In this document: piece by piece, positions 44,301 to 55,921 of the stretch
How positions within the stretch are numbered: the first letter of the stretch is position 1
How the letters are laid out: each line of letters begins with the position of its first letter
DNA from: Larus michahellis
Taxonomy: Eukaryota > Chordata > Aves > Charadriiformes > Laridae
NCBI RefSeq assembly: GCF_964199755.1
Contig: NC_133899.1
Span: forward strand, 62,001 to 126,000
Direction: 5' to 3'
DNA: 64,000 nucleotides
Position numbers and translations under genes: made by a program
The notes under the pieces: model-generated
The model's input: only the letters and a program-made list of their open reading frames with translations
What the model was told of the DNA's origin: nothing
Databases searched by the model: none

Positions 44301-47230
44301 AGACTGTGAGGGACATCAGGTCACACCTCTCAGCTGCGATGCCTGAAGCATTGCGATACTTGGTGGTATCACAATACATGCTTAATGAATACTGCAAAGT
44401 ATAAACTATTTTCATAACAGTTACAATGTTACTCCTTTTCTGTGATAGTAATATTACTTCTTTTGTGATGCTGTTTCTTCAGGGAGAGCTCTGGCAAAGA
44501 GCAGAATACTCAAGAGTCTAATTTTAACGAATTCTTGAGGCAGAATCATCTCTTCGCAAACCAATGCAAATGTTTAATACGCGGTCCGAAAAGCACCTGC
44601 ACATACAGTTTGGGTGAGAGTCCCGAGTGAAGCTCTGTCACTGGGCTTGTCCGCTAATGACTCCTAATGGAAACAAGATCCTGGACTAGAAGAACCCTGG
44701 GTCTGCCCCAGAAAAACTGTTCTTACATATTGTGCAAATGAAATTAATACAAGCTGGCCAACAGAGCAATGATTTTCTTCATCATTTAAACTGTCTCTGA
44801 CAGAATGCCGAGCTGCAGGGCCACTAGCATCTGCCACTGCTTGCCAAGAGACTAGATACATTACAGAAAGCTATGCAGTTTTACCAGGCAGGGTAAAAAT
44901 ACAGTGAACAGTAGTATTGATCCCAGAAAGCTTGCTTTCTAAACAGAGCACTTTTCAGATCCAGAATGGTAGAAAAGAACGGAGAAGGGAAGAAGTACAT
45001 TTTGCAGTGGATGATCATTTAGCTCTTGCTTTCAGGGACTTTTTATTTGTTTGTCACATAAGGTAAGTAATGCTGGAAGCCAGTAATCAGCACTTTGCAG
45101 GTCAGCACTGAAAGGAGCACAACTGCTCAGTGAACTTCCTTTCAGTAGAGAATTCGACCTGAAGAGATCTAGCAAATTAAAAATTAACTTTAGCTAAAAA
45201 ACAAAACCCAGCAACAAAAAAACCCACCACACAAAACTCCCACAAAAAAAACCTCCTATTAACGCTGGGGTTTTTTTGGGTTGGGGTTTTTTTTTGAGAC
45301 AGAGATTGCCTCACATTAGAGCTGTTAAGAAACATGGGCTCTCTTTGAGCTTGGGACAAAAGGCTGGGATGAAAGACTCCCTCAGAACAAACAGATCTGG
45401 GTCTGTTGCAAGAAGACTGAAAAATCTGTCTGGAATAAAGCAAAACAACTGAGAGAAGAATTACAAGTACCTGCTCCCCTAAAATGACTTCTAAGCAACT
45501 GAATCTCAGCTGTCTTTGCCAAAGTCTTCCCCGGCCATTTTGTGCCTGGGAAAATTTCCAGCACACTTTCACTTAAAACAGTTTATGCAGCACTTTTAAA
45601 GCTGAAGTCTTTATAGATTACACAGAAATTACTTCAACTTCCACAAAATGCAAAAATAAACATTCAATTAGTTTCCTAGATAGATCTCTTCCACTGAAAA
45701 ATTAATAACTAATGCTCTATGTGCTCAATCTTTTGCTAACCAAAAATTATTTTGTCCTGTATACTTGTCATACACTAAATGGTGACTTTCAGAGCAATCA
45801 TATGACCTGAATGTAAGTATCACTTACGTACTTAGAATTCACCAAAACACCTCAGTACTGACTGTGAAAAGAAGGGTAATAGTAAGTATCCTCATGCATT
45901 TTATAGAATTGGAAAATGTTTGTGCATGATGTGATAAACAGAACAAAGATCACGTGGAGGTCTACTATACCTTATGGAGAACCTTCCTCACTACATACTT
46001 CACCTATAAGACATCGCACCAACACAACCACCGCCAGAATGGCTTCTATGCGCTAACATTAGAAACAAAGTGAAACGCAGGAACGTGACAAAGCTGATCC
46101 AAGGAAAACGCACAACGGTATTGCTAGTAATTCTTGCTATAAATCACCCGGCTGACAAAACGCCACTTTCCAGTGTTCTCCCACAGCTGGAAATCACACA
46201 TCATCACACGGCAAAAGCTTACTGTATTGCCAACAACATGCAGGTTAGTCTTCAAACGGGGAAAAAAAAAGTTAGTTTGAAGGGTGCCTTCTATAACAAC
46301 TGGTACTTCAAAGAGTTAAAAGTCTTTCCAACAGCTGATTATTGCTGAATAGTCGAAAGAAATAATAAGCCTCCTTAATTTTTTTAATACAACAGTAAAA
46401 CCGCAACAGAAATAATAAAAGTACAGTAGATGCACTGTCAGCAGACATTTTGAATTCTGACATTATATTAGCATTTCAGCTGATAGTGTTAATTGAGCTT
46501 TGAAAAATGTACTTCCTTTTACAATCTAGTGGAAAATGAGATTGGAAGAGTTGCTTCCAGGTAATCATCAGGCTTAAATACTTTATAGTACAATGAAACA
46601 TACCACAGGTTTCATGATATGACCATAAAATTATTAAAAAAAAAAAAGGTACTGGGGTGGTTTGTTTTTTTTTTCCTTTATATTGTTTGGAGTTAGATAA
46701 AGTTGTCCAGCGTGAACAGATGGCAGTGTCGAGGCAGAGCCCTACAACATGTATTTCTCCGTGCAGCGCAGCTGGAGATCACAAAGCGCTTTCAGCTACT
46801 CGAATTACCGGCGCCCACGAAGTGAGGGTCTGCTCGGATGCACTTTTCGTTAGGAATCTGTACTGGTTTTAAGGACGGCAAAACCGGGGTGACGAAGGGA
46901 CGCCGGCCGTGCCGCTGGGTTACGTGGGACTCTGACCGCAGTACGACCCGGCCCGCAAGCCCAGAGAGCCCGGGGTGGGCGGGCTGAGGGGTCCGTGCCC
47001 CCCGCGCCCCACGGGACCCACCGCTGCCACCGAGAAATAAGGACAATTTCTTCCCTCCAATATGTCACTTTCACCTGGACGTATCAGAAAAACGGGAAGC
47101 GATTTCCCGGGATGACGTTTTCTAAAGCACCTGATTTCACCGCCTAAAAACACAAAACCACCTAAACCCGTTTAAGCCGCATCAGCCATGTTCTCTACGG
47201 GAGGGGGGAAGGGGGGGAGATAACAAAAAA
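41331..47230. other. Long non-coding interval, probable 5' intron of the sulfotransferase gene
   Basis: Mostly AT-rich unique DNA. A minus-strand open stretch at 41529-41903 (124 codons, start at 41903) has protein-like composition but no family I know and no supporting splice context. Another at 43931-44242 is equally unsupported. No RNA gene recognised. Confidence 0.4.
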
Positions 47231-47830
47231 GGCTGTTTTTCAACAGCTTGACCTCAGTCAACAACCCGTTCACCTCAGGCAGCGCCCGGCGGGGGGCCGC
47301 GGCTCCCGCCTCACCGGCCGTTACCGTTATCTCACCAGCACGAGCCTTCCCGAACGCCTTCGAACATCCCCCGGGGCGCGGGGCGAGCGGGCACCGACAC
47401 CCTCGTTAGACAGCGGAAAACGGCGTGTCACCGCCCGCCTCACGGGCCCTGTGGGACACACACAGAGAGAGACACACACAGAGACAGAGACGCGCGCGCA
47501 CACGGGCAGCCTGCCCCCGCCTGCCCCTACCTCCCCCTCCGCCTCCCGGCGCCACCGCCGATCCCAGCTGCCCGCAGCGACAATGAGCCGCTTTCAGACG
47601 TGGCCGAGGCGCCGCGGCAGCGGGAGGAGCCCGGCGAGGAGCCGATCCGCCCCGCACCAGAGCATCCCCCGGGCCAAGGCGCAGCTGCTGCCGCCGCCGC
47701 CGCCACCTCCCCCGGCCGGCCCCAGGGCCCGCCCCCCCACGGAGCCCGGCCGCATCCTGCCGGCCCGGGGCGAGGGGAAGGGACGCCCCCCCGGACAGGC
47801 CGCTTGAGGTATAAGCGTAGGGGCGGGTTC
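47231..47830. promoter_or_regulatory. CpG island
   Basis: High GC with many CpGs, including a (CCG)n run at about 47687-47706 and GAGA/CGCG-rich simple sequence at 47463-47500. GC-rich sequence also precedes it at 46860-47040. The nearest downstream genes are the sulfotransferase (minus, left) and TMEM231 (minus, right), and TMEM231 has its own promoter at 55.5 kb. The island is therefore best explained as the start of the sulfotransferase transcript. Donor-like words on the minus strand (CTG|GTGAGA near 47334, GAG|GTAGGG near 47526) fit, but no exon is proven. Confidence 0.5.
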
Positions 47831-50783
47831 TTTCATGCTAGCATCACCTCTGAAAAACCTCCTGAAGCACGGCTCTTGCACCTCCCCATTCCCACCTTTA
47901 TTTATTCACAGCTACTTTTTCCTCTCCCAGAAAACTGGTTAATCCCACCACGCCTCCCTGTCCTTCCTCAGTGAACAGCGTTTAGATTGCTCTCTAGCAA
48001 TGTGTACACAGAAGACCTGTGTAGCAGCATTGTGGTGAAATGCAATGGTATTTCTATTTTTTTTTTTGTTTTCTGTTGCTTAGCAGGCTAAAGGAAGAGT
48101 CCTTACAGAGAGCCTTCCCAGAAAGACTCCTCAAAGCTCCTTTAATGCTAGTGCAGTGGATTCTCAGGAATATTTTTTCCTTGTACTTCAGTCGCTACAC
48201 ACATAAAATCTTACTTATCTTTTTTTTCTATTGCTTGGTTCCTCACAGAATTAGAATGCTTCTCTGAACTTGAAAAGCAGTCAGAACTATGAACCAAGAA
48301 CTACGGTCAGTACAAAAGCGACCCAGGGAGTTACCACCCCAGAGGTATCACAAACAGGTTTTTTTCCCTGCTGTAGTCACATCTGCCTTTACTACTCCTT
48401 TTACACTGCGTTCACTTAGTAGTCTCAGTCACGAAACTCGCCTCTTTCAAAAGAAACAGAGCGACTGATTCCAGTCATACTAAACAGTTAAATTCCACCT
48501 GCAAGCAATTACCTCTTTTTTATTTCCTCCTTTTAACTTAAATAGTTCTCCTCTTAAATTATTGTAGAGGATTTTTTCCAGCTTTCTCCTTCTGAAGGCA
48601 AATAGAACATAAGGATACTTTTCTCTGTATTTCCTGAACAAGACCTATTCACCATTTCCTATCTCATGAGTACTCCCTAAACTGGTGCTCTGAGCAGTCA
48701 GTGTCATTTGTCATCATTTAATGTGGAAGGATACAATAGGCAAGAAAAGTGAAATATAGCTAATGGAGTCTGCCGGTATTATTGTTGTTTTCTGGCATTA
48801 TCTTCTCTCATGTTCCAGTTGCTACCTTTAAAAGGCTTCTGTTCAGTTTGAAGGACTGTTACACATTCCATTTTTGTGGGACTACAACAGCTCAAACCCT
48901 TAAAATGGAGTTTCTATGGTCTCTCAAGAGATTTCTGTCCCTTGCTTATGCCCACTCATGCAGACACATACCAAGTTCATTCAGGGAACTGACTAGTGTG
49001 AAAAAGTGAGTATATTTGTTAACGATTATCTTCTTCACCATAACGAACTCCCCGAATTAACTCCTGCAGTCACACAAGCACCATCGCCACTGCAAGGGAG
49101 AAGAGCTGGGACTACAGCAGACCAGATGTACATCAACTTGAGATGTTGGGGAGACAAGCTCACAGGCCCCTTTGTTCATCCTGTGTAGTGCCTAGAAACA
49201 CTAAAAAGCAGTAGGCGGATGCTTTGACTCTGTGCACTCCGGTACGAAGCCAATTATCAGTAGTCCTAGGCTGCCAGGTACAGACTGCAAAGATCAAAAA
49301 GCAAACTGGAGATTTCAAACCAAAATACATATATGTATGTACAGCAAATGCTCTTTGCAATAATTTACAATTCACATGTAAGTACATAAGTTTCACAAAC
49401 GCAAAAGTGTGCTGAATAACCAAGATGTGGCTCCCCACATTAATGTTTCACTTGCATTGAAGAATAGGCTGGAGTCCGTCCAGCATGTAAAAGTTGGGAG
49501 AAATGCGAGCTGCAAGTCTACAAAGTTTAAAATAAGCCATAAGAGAAGTTCAAAAAGAAGCTGTCTGTTTTGAGAGGAGAACAGAAAAAGCAATAGGCAG
49601 GTCTTCAAGCTGCCGGGATGTTGAATTCTAGAGGACAACAGCCTAAAGATGGGGTACTGCTGTACAAGTTGCTCTTTCACATTTCATAGCTGCACCATGT
49701 CTTAGGAGTTCAAGAGAACCAAAGACACTCAGAATGTTGTTAACTAGCATCTAGAATTGTTTTAGACTCTCTCCTGCCATAAGACTGCTTTGCTAGAATT
49801 AAATCTTAACTACAAAACTGAAAACATAATGGAAATCTTCTTGTTTTTCCTTTTAAGCTTGTCTGATGTAAAAAGTAAGCACAGAAAGAGAAAATAGAAT
49901 TAAATAATCTTCCCTACCACCCCCATCAAGAATAAGGGACAAAATCTTCCAGTGCTCACCAGGTGATTGTAATTGATTTCATTTTTATCTGTTCTAGGTT
50001 ATCATTTAACTTCTGAAAGTAATTATTTAATTGCTTTGGAACTCTGAAGCTTCTCTGGTAGGGTTTTTTTTTTATTATTTTCCTTTAAATAAATACCAGG
50101 CGTCTCTGTTTTACCATTCCAAATTCACAATTAATGGTCTAGTGCTACAGGAATAATGCCAATAGTAAATGATTGTGCAAACCTTGCAGACACTATCACC
50201 CACAACCCAGTTTCTCACATCAACCTTGAATTTATCCACCATCCCATTTAATAATTAAACCAGTGACCACATATAGCCACAGTTACAGAAGTGTGGCTCT
50301 GACACCAACTCATCCATACATTTTTTCACATTTCTTATGTTTTTTCCTTTCATGGTGCATGTAAATGCATGTACAAATAGCTCTTGACAGAACTCTAACT
50401 TAGCAGTGAATTAATTTACAAGACAGTAAAAATGGCTTATGTTGTTACTGTTAATGTATTATTTTCAGTCTTCAAGGTTTAGGAAAATTAAGATCATGCA
50501 AAAGCAGTCTCATTGCTTTCTACTGGTTTTTGAAGCGTGTTCCAGTCCAAAAAAATAACTAGGTTCTTCTTTAACTGTCAAAAATATCAAAATTTTCAGT
50601 CCCAAAGCAGTGTTCCCAGAGAAATCGATGAATGAAAATGTATTTTAAAAAGGAAGCATGAACAGAATATACTTGGAACATACTTACAAAGTTCTGATCT
50701 TCCAAAGTAAAAAACTGTATAGAGAATAAAAGCAAGTAACTGTTTTTGAACTGCATGTCTTTAAAGTGTTCTTAGGCATCTCC
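47831..50783. other. Intergenic DNA and TMEM231 3' UTR
   Basis: Unique AT-rich DNA. A minus-strand AATAAA (TTTATT on plus, 50071-50076) lies ~0.7 kb past the TMEM231 stop and is a candidate poly(A) signal. No other feature seen. Confidence 0.4.
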
Positions 50784-53700
50784 TCAGGACTGGTGCAGTT
50801 TGTAGGACAATACTGGAGACACTGGCAGAACTGGTGATACTGGAGTTGTAGTCAACACCTGATTCTGGAACACAAACATTTTAATCCTACCAAACACCCA
50901 AAGAAAGATAAGGAGAATGCTGACATACTGGATCCAGGCAAATTTAATCATTTCCCAAAATCCTGGCTGATATTTAAAGAAAGTCAAGGAGTGTTAATGA
51001 AGAAGCTTCTGATACTACCACTGCAATAACTAAACAAAGGAACTCAGAGGTGGAAAGGTACAAAACTCATTAGACGTCAGTTTGTGTGGCAAATGCAAAG
51101 CCTTTGAGGCATGGAAACCCCTAAAAGCCCTTTACTGTAGTATGTAACAAAAGCTGCAGAGAACGTCTGTCCTAGAAGACATTTAAACCAATTCTGTGGA
51201 AAGTGCCTATTTCATTCCTGACTCACCAGAAAGTAGTTATCGGTAATACTTAAGCAGGTAAACAAACCTTGTAAGAAATGTGCTCCATACAGGTTCTTTT
51301 AAACACAGGCTTGTTCTTGTCTGATAAAATGAATAAAGAACATAATGAACAAAGAATTATTTTGTGGGGAAAAAAAATCACATCTGTCTGTGCATGCAAC
51401 ATATCTGCCACATCCACTGAGGGGTTATTATTTGGTGAGCTTACCTTGCATACAGATTTCTAATGATTTGCTTTAGGTCACAGAATATAGTATCATGCTT
51501 TGCTTAGTGGCATCCATGACAGATTGGGACAGCAGGTGCTGCAGGAGCAAAGCAAGACTAAGGATATTCACTGTGAATGGCAAAGAAACTGCCTCAAAGG
51601 CCAGTTACGCAAGGCTGAAAAGCACCACAGGGTCCCAGTAGAGAAACGCAAAAAGTGGTTATGCAAGCAGAACCATCTGGAGGAAGGGGCAAATAGAACT
51701 ACAGCATTTGCTTAGCTAACAAAGGAAAATCCTAGCAGCAAGTCTAGAAGAAAAAAGTTTTCACTTGGCCTGTATGTGAAGACCCAAATAATGCAACCCA
51801 GTTATGTCACAGTTTATGCAGTTTTCAAAGGATATAAGATAACTTCCACTGGGTAACGAATAGTGGCGTTAATGATAAATGGTGTATCTGTCACTCTTCC
51901 AGTCATCCAAACAGGGTTGGGATCTGAAAAGACGGTTGTCACTAAAATGGGGAAAGGAAACATCTGGGTTAAGAGGCTTTTTAGTCTTAACACAGAACTC
52001 AAATCCTCACAGAACAGCTGCCAACATGCTAACTCCTGCTGCCCTGTAATTCACAGCTATACATGCAGGCTTACCATTTCTTTCCCGATATGCTGCAATG
52101 ATGTTCATTAGGTCATAGTCACTCGCAAAAGGACTTGTGCCATTGACCACAGACACCTGTTACAACAAGGAGATACCTACATTATTTGTCCACTCTTCAA
52201 GAAAGTAATTCTACTGAGTTTGTAACGCAAAGTAACCATGCCCTTGAAGGAACGCAGATAAACATCAGACCTTTCAGCCTAACAAGAAAACATCAGTTCC
52301 TAAGTTCTAGGGTCCACTCTGTGCAGGAGTACAAATAATTAGGGTTATCACCTCTGGTACTAGGAGAATAAAAACGGGGAAAACCAACGGGGAAAGAAAA
52401 AAAAGTTTCCTCACGTTGTATCTGGTATCCAGTCCACAATGGTTAAGTAACTGCCGCTGGTTCAATTTCAGGTCTCCATTCATGTAGAGCTGAGACCCTG
52501 GCACAGGAGAAAAAAACTGAAGAAAAGCCATGCTCTGCATCACAAGTGTTGACATTCTCTGAAATGGTGAACAGGAGAAAAAAATAATTTAGGGCAGGGG
52601 GGAAAGACAACACTTTTCTACCTCTTTGTATCTACAGATTTTCTGTGTGGATTTGATTTTGTTCTGACTCCCAAGGCTCATAACATTAGTCTAAACAAGG
52701 GAACACTAAATAAGAAAAATTAATTACTTTTTTTTTTTAAGTGAACTACCTCAGTTGTTCGTTAGCTAACTTTATAAACCGAAGTTCCACAATAAATTCA
52801 GTGAAGTCCAACGGACTGTGGCTTATGACGGAAAGATCTGACTTATATGCCGTAACATGCAAAAAGCAGCAAGATGCTTAAACACAGTCATTGGAGACAC
52901 GCTTTAAAATACTCAGCAGTCGAAGCCAACTAAAGGACTCCTGGTCTGCAATAAGAACCAAACAAGGAAGTTCCTTAGCCCTTATCAACCGCTCAATCTG
53001 AAGGAAAATTTTCACATTTACTGTAAAGCAAAGGTGTTGTGAATATCAGAACTCTCTGGGATACTAATCACTGACCTAATACTTCAGCACAAATTTAGGA
53101 CTGGTGGGTCTCTACTCTGGGCCTCGTAGGTTTAAGAATGTTTTCCACACCACACAGCTATGCTTGCTAAGCTTGTCCATCAGCAACCAGCAAGAGTCTC
53201 TTGGATACACTAAGCCTCATTTCCCTAGTAAAACAACTTCTTGTCTGTGTGGCTGCATCCAACACAGCTGTATACTACTGCTCCTTTCAGATGCATCCAA
53301 GGGTTCGCTGTGCACTAGCGTTTTACTCATCGCTTTAGGTATTAATTGCACTGCCACTTGAGATACAATGGCAGCAGAATTTTATTTTCCTGTCTCCCTG
53401 TAACACCTTCTTCCCCCTCCCAGTTACAAGATACAGAAGATCCTGGCAGATGATTACCATTGCTTCAAGAGCTGTTAAGTAAGGAAAATCTATAGAGTTT
53501 TAGGCTGCTGCAACAGCCTGCCCTTCCAGGCAGAAAACTAACTAGTTATGTCAAGACACAGCAGTATTTAAGAATGCACATCCTTTTGCCTACTGCAAGA
53601 CTCCCAGTTATTTCCTGATGCCATTGACACTGATATCCATTGCTGCACATCTCTGTCCTCTACACTGCACTACAGCCCAAGAGAATACACAGCTTCAAAA

Positions 53701-55461
53701 AAAAAAAAAACCCTAACAAAACATATCAAAATATGCAACAGAGCTAGACTAGGAATGACCCATCAGAGGAGGAGAAAATTAAATATTTTTTAGTAAAATA
53801 AATATTTTAGCTAGTAATTTCAAATGTGGAAAGGTTCTTTCATCTTTGCATAACCACTACTGGAATATTATATTGGGTCTGTATGTCACAACAAATAAAA
53901 CTAAAAATGCTCACATAAAGCTGGTAGGAAAAGAGTAGAATCAGATGAACACCAACTACATGCTCTGTAGGTTGTAGCGGAAGTTCCAATTTAAAATGCA
54001 ACTGATCCATTTTGCCATCTTGATTTTTGTCTTCTTCTCTAGCCTAAAAGAATCAGTAAGATATTTTTTTTGAAGACAGGAATTTCTGTTAGAAAGAAAA
54101 ACAACTGCAGCATGCACATACTAAAGAAGCAAATAAATTGCATAGTTAAGAACGCATTAAAAAGCTGCCTGATTTTATAGACACAGGACTAGAGACAAGC
54201 AAGAAACCTGCAATTTTGTCTGTTATACAATGTCTCATATGCCCCCCAGGGAGGAAAAGCTCATCAGACTCTTCAAGGTCTCTTCTGCCCTATGCCATTC
54301 CAACCATCTCCCCTGCATGCCACAAATCATGCCTTAGTGCTGGATCTTCTGGCATATCCTGTGCAAATGTGCCACTGATGGTCAGGCTTTTGCCTCTTGC
54401 CATTGCAGCCTGCCTCTTAATGGCCTCTCTATGCCAGTTCCTGGTTGTGAGCCAAGGCTTGCTACACTGCTGTGCCACAAATGCTCAGCGCTTCAGCTAT
54501 TTGCAAGTATAACAGGACTTAGAGGTAACACAGAAAAATAACTGCTGCTGTTGAATCCCAGAAGGAACAATGGCTGCGGCTGCAGGCCAGAGGCTACGTG
54601 CTTTAGAAAGCACAGACCTGCTTTCAAAACCAGGGGCTACCTACTAATCCCTGCAAACTTCATATCACGATAAGCCATATGGCAGAGGGAAAGTGGCGGG
54701 CACAACTAATTTGAGGAAAGTAAACTAATGTGTCCACGCAAAACAGCAGTGGTGCTTAGGGACATGGTTTACCGGTGGAGTTGGCAGTGTTAGGTTAACA
54801 GTTGGACTTGATGATCTTAAGGGTCTTTTCCAACCTAAATGATTCTGTCACACTGAGGGGGAGTAAAACTGGACTGGCTAAAAGTCACTTCTCCCAGGTG
54901 GATTTTGCTGTGAGGCACGAGGTTACGCGTGAAGCTGCTGCTACCCGGAGGCAGCCGTGCGTAACAGGCCGCCTGCTCACAGGCGGCGCCAACACTCGTC
55001 CCCTAGTCCCCCTCTCCAGCCCTCCTTCCCCCTGCCGCCGCCGGGCCCGCCGCGGGCAGGCCTACCGACAGGAGCGGGACTCGCAGCCGGTCCTCCTGAA
55101 GCCGGTTGAACGCCGGGAACGTGCTCCACGCCAAGAAGCTGCCCGGGCTGGGGCCGGTGGTGGCCACGAAGAGCACCTCGTACCGGAACCGCACGGTGGG
55201 CTGCTCCCGGTACGAGCTCTGCTTCAGCCAGAAACCTGCGGGCAGAGACAACGCCAGGCCTCAGCACCGCGCCGGGCCTCAGCATCGCGCCGGGACGGGC
55301 GGGGTGGAGCGGCCCTCACCGTGGCTCCGGTAGGCCACTAGGAGCGGCGGCACGTAGGTGAGCCCCGTGATGAGCAACAGGGCCAGGGCGGCGGCGGAGC
55401 AGAGCCCGGCCCGGTAGCGCGTGAGGAGCGCGGGGTGGGAGAACAGCTCCACGGCGGCCAT
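50784..55461 (-). CDS. TMEM231: Transmembrane protein 231 (ciliary transition zone)
   Basis: Component of the B9/tectonic (MKS) complex that forms the gate at the base of cilia; human mutations cause Joubert and Meckel syndromes. Seven coding exons by splice sites and homology: 55320-55461, 55066-55235, 53915-54043, 52415-52558, 52075-52156, 51836-51941 and about 50784-50973. They total 963 nt, 320 residues plus stop, against 316 in human. Membrane spans lie at about residues 22-42 and 269-288, with a large lumenal domain between. Landmarks: [45 protein letters not shown] and [12 protein letters not shown]. All internal junctions keep frame. The last intron is unusual: its donor is ATATCCTTT (U12 type) and its acceptor is ambiguous. 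Transcribed divergently from GABARAPL2. Confidence 0.95.
50974..51835 (-). other. TMEM231: U12-type intron of TMEM231
   Basis: On the minus strand the sixth coding exon ends ...ATCTT and the intron begins ATATCCTTTG, an exact match to the minor-spliceosome 5' site. Near the 3' end, TCCTTGAC (50983-50990) matches the U12 branch-point consensus. Keeping frame into TATCAGCCAGG allows an AT-AA ending at 50974, or an AT-AC ending at 50983 using TTCATTAAC as branch point and adding three residues. Confidence 0.7.
51942..55065 (-). other. TMEM231: TMEM231 introns 2-5
   Basis: The introns are 54044-55065, 52559-53914, 52157-52414 and 51942-52074, all GT-AG. The largest contains a CR1 remnant at 54745-54852. 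Open stretches within them (for example 53104-53361 and 54216-54512 on plus) have no recognisable protein. Confidence 0.7.
54745..54852 (+). mobile_element. CR1 LINE 3' tail fragment
   Basis: About 100 bp ending in TTTTCCAACCTAAATGATTC, matching the extreme 3' end of the CR1 subfamily seen at 39430 (there on the minus strand). It lies inside a TMEM231 intron. Confidence 0.85.
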
Positions 55462-55921
55462 CGCCCGCGCCCTCACCCCGGCAACGGCGGAGCGCCGGAC
55501 TGACGGGACGCCGAGCCTATCAGACGAGGGGAGGACGGGCGCGCCAGCCAATGAGCGTGCACGGCCGCAATCCGGGACCGCCGGCTGCGGCGAGGCGGGA
55601 GAGCGGCCGGGAAGGGCAGCGGGACGGAGCCGACGGAGAAGGGCCCCGCGATGCGGCTTCGAGCGCCCCGGGAACGCCTCGGGCAGCTGCCGCCGCGGCC
55701 GGCTGCTCCCACCCCGCCCCTTGCTGCCCCGGCCGGAAGCGCTGCGTTTCGGGTGGTTGCTAGGGTAACGGGCGAGCCGGAAGTCCCGCCTGCCGAGCCG
55801 TGGCTGTTGTTGTTGTGACAGGGATCGTGACAGCGACAGGCCCGGCCGCCCAGCACGAGCCCCTGCCCGCCCGCATTCGGGGCCCTCCCGCCGCTGGCTC
55901 CGCTCCCCGCCGGCCCGCGCC
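55462..55921. promoter_or_regulatory. Bidirectional CpG promoter of TMEM231 and GABARAPL2
   Basis: Only 460 bp separate the two start codons, which face away from each other. The interval is CpG-rich and continues as a CpG island into both first introns. Recognisable motifs: CCAAT at 55548-55552, a GC box CCCCGCCCC near 55712, ETS sites CCGGAAGC (55733-55740) and CCGGAAGT (55777-55784), and an RFX X-box-like palindrome GTTGCTAGGGTAAC (55756-55769). No TATA box. Confidence 0.85.
55756..55769. promoter_or_regulatory. X-box-like RFX binding motif
   Basis: GTTGCTAGGGTAAC fits the X-box pattern RYYRYY-NN-RRNRAC, the site through which RFX factors control ciliary genes. It lies 295 bp upstream of the TMEM231 start and 153 bp upstream of the GABARAPL2 start. 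Binding is inferred, not shown. Confidence 0.6.

Noticed and set aside
50967-50968. CAG at the end of TATCAG as the acceptor of the last TMEM231 intron
   Set aside because: Using it with the ATATCCTTT donor shifts the frame and meets a stop after a few codons, and it removes the conserved Tyr-Gln before PGFW.
54216-54512. 98-codon plus-strand open frame
   Set aside because: Lies in a TMEM231 intron on the opposite strand, with no recognisable domain.
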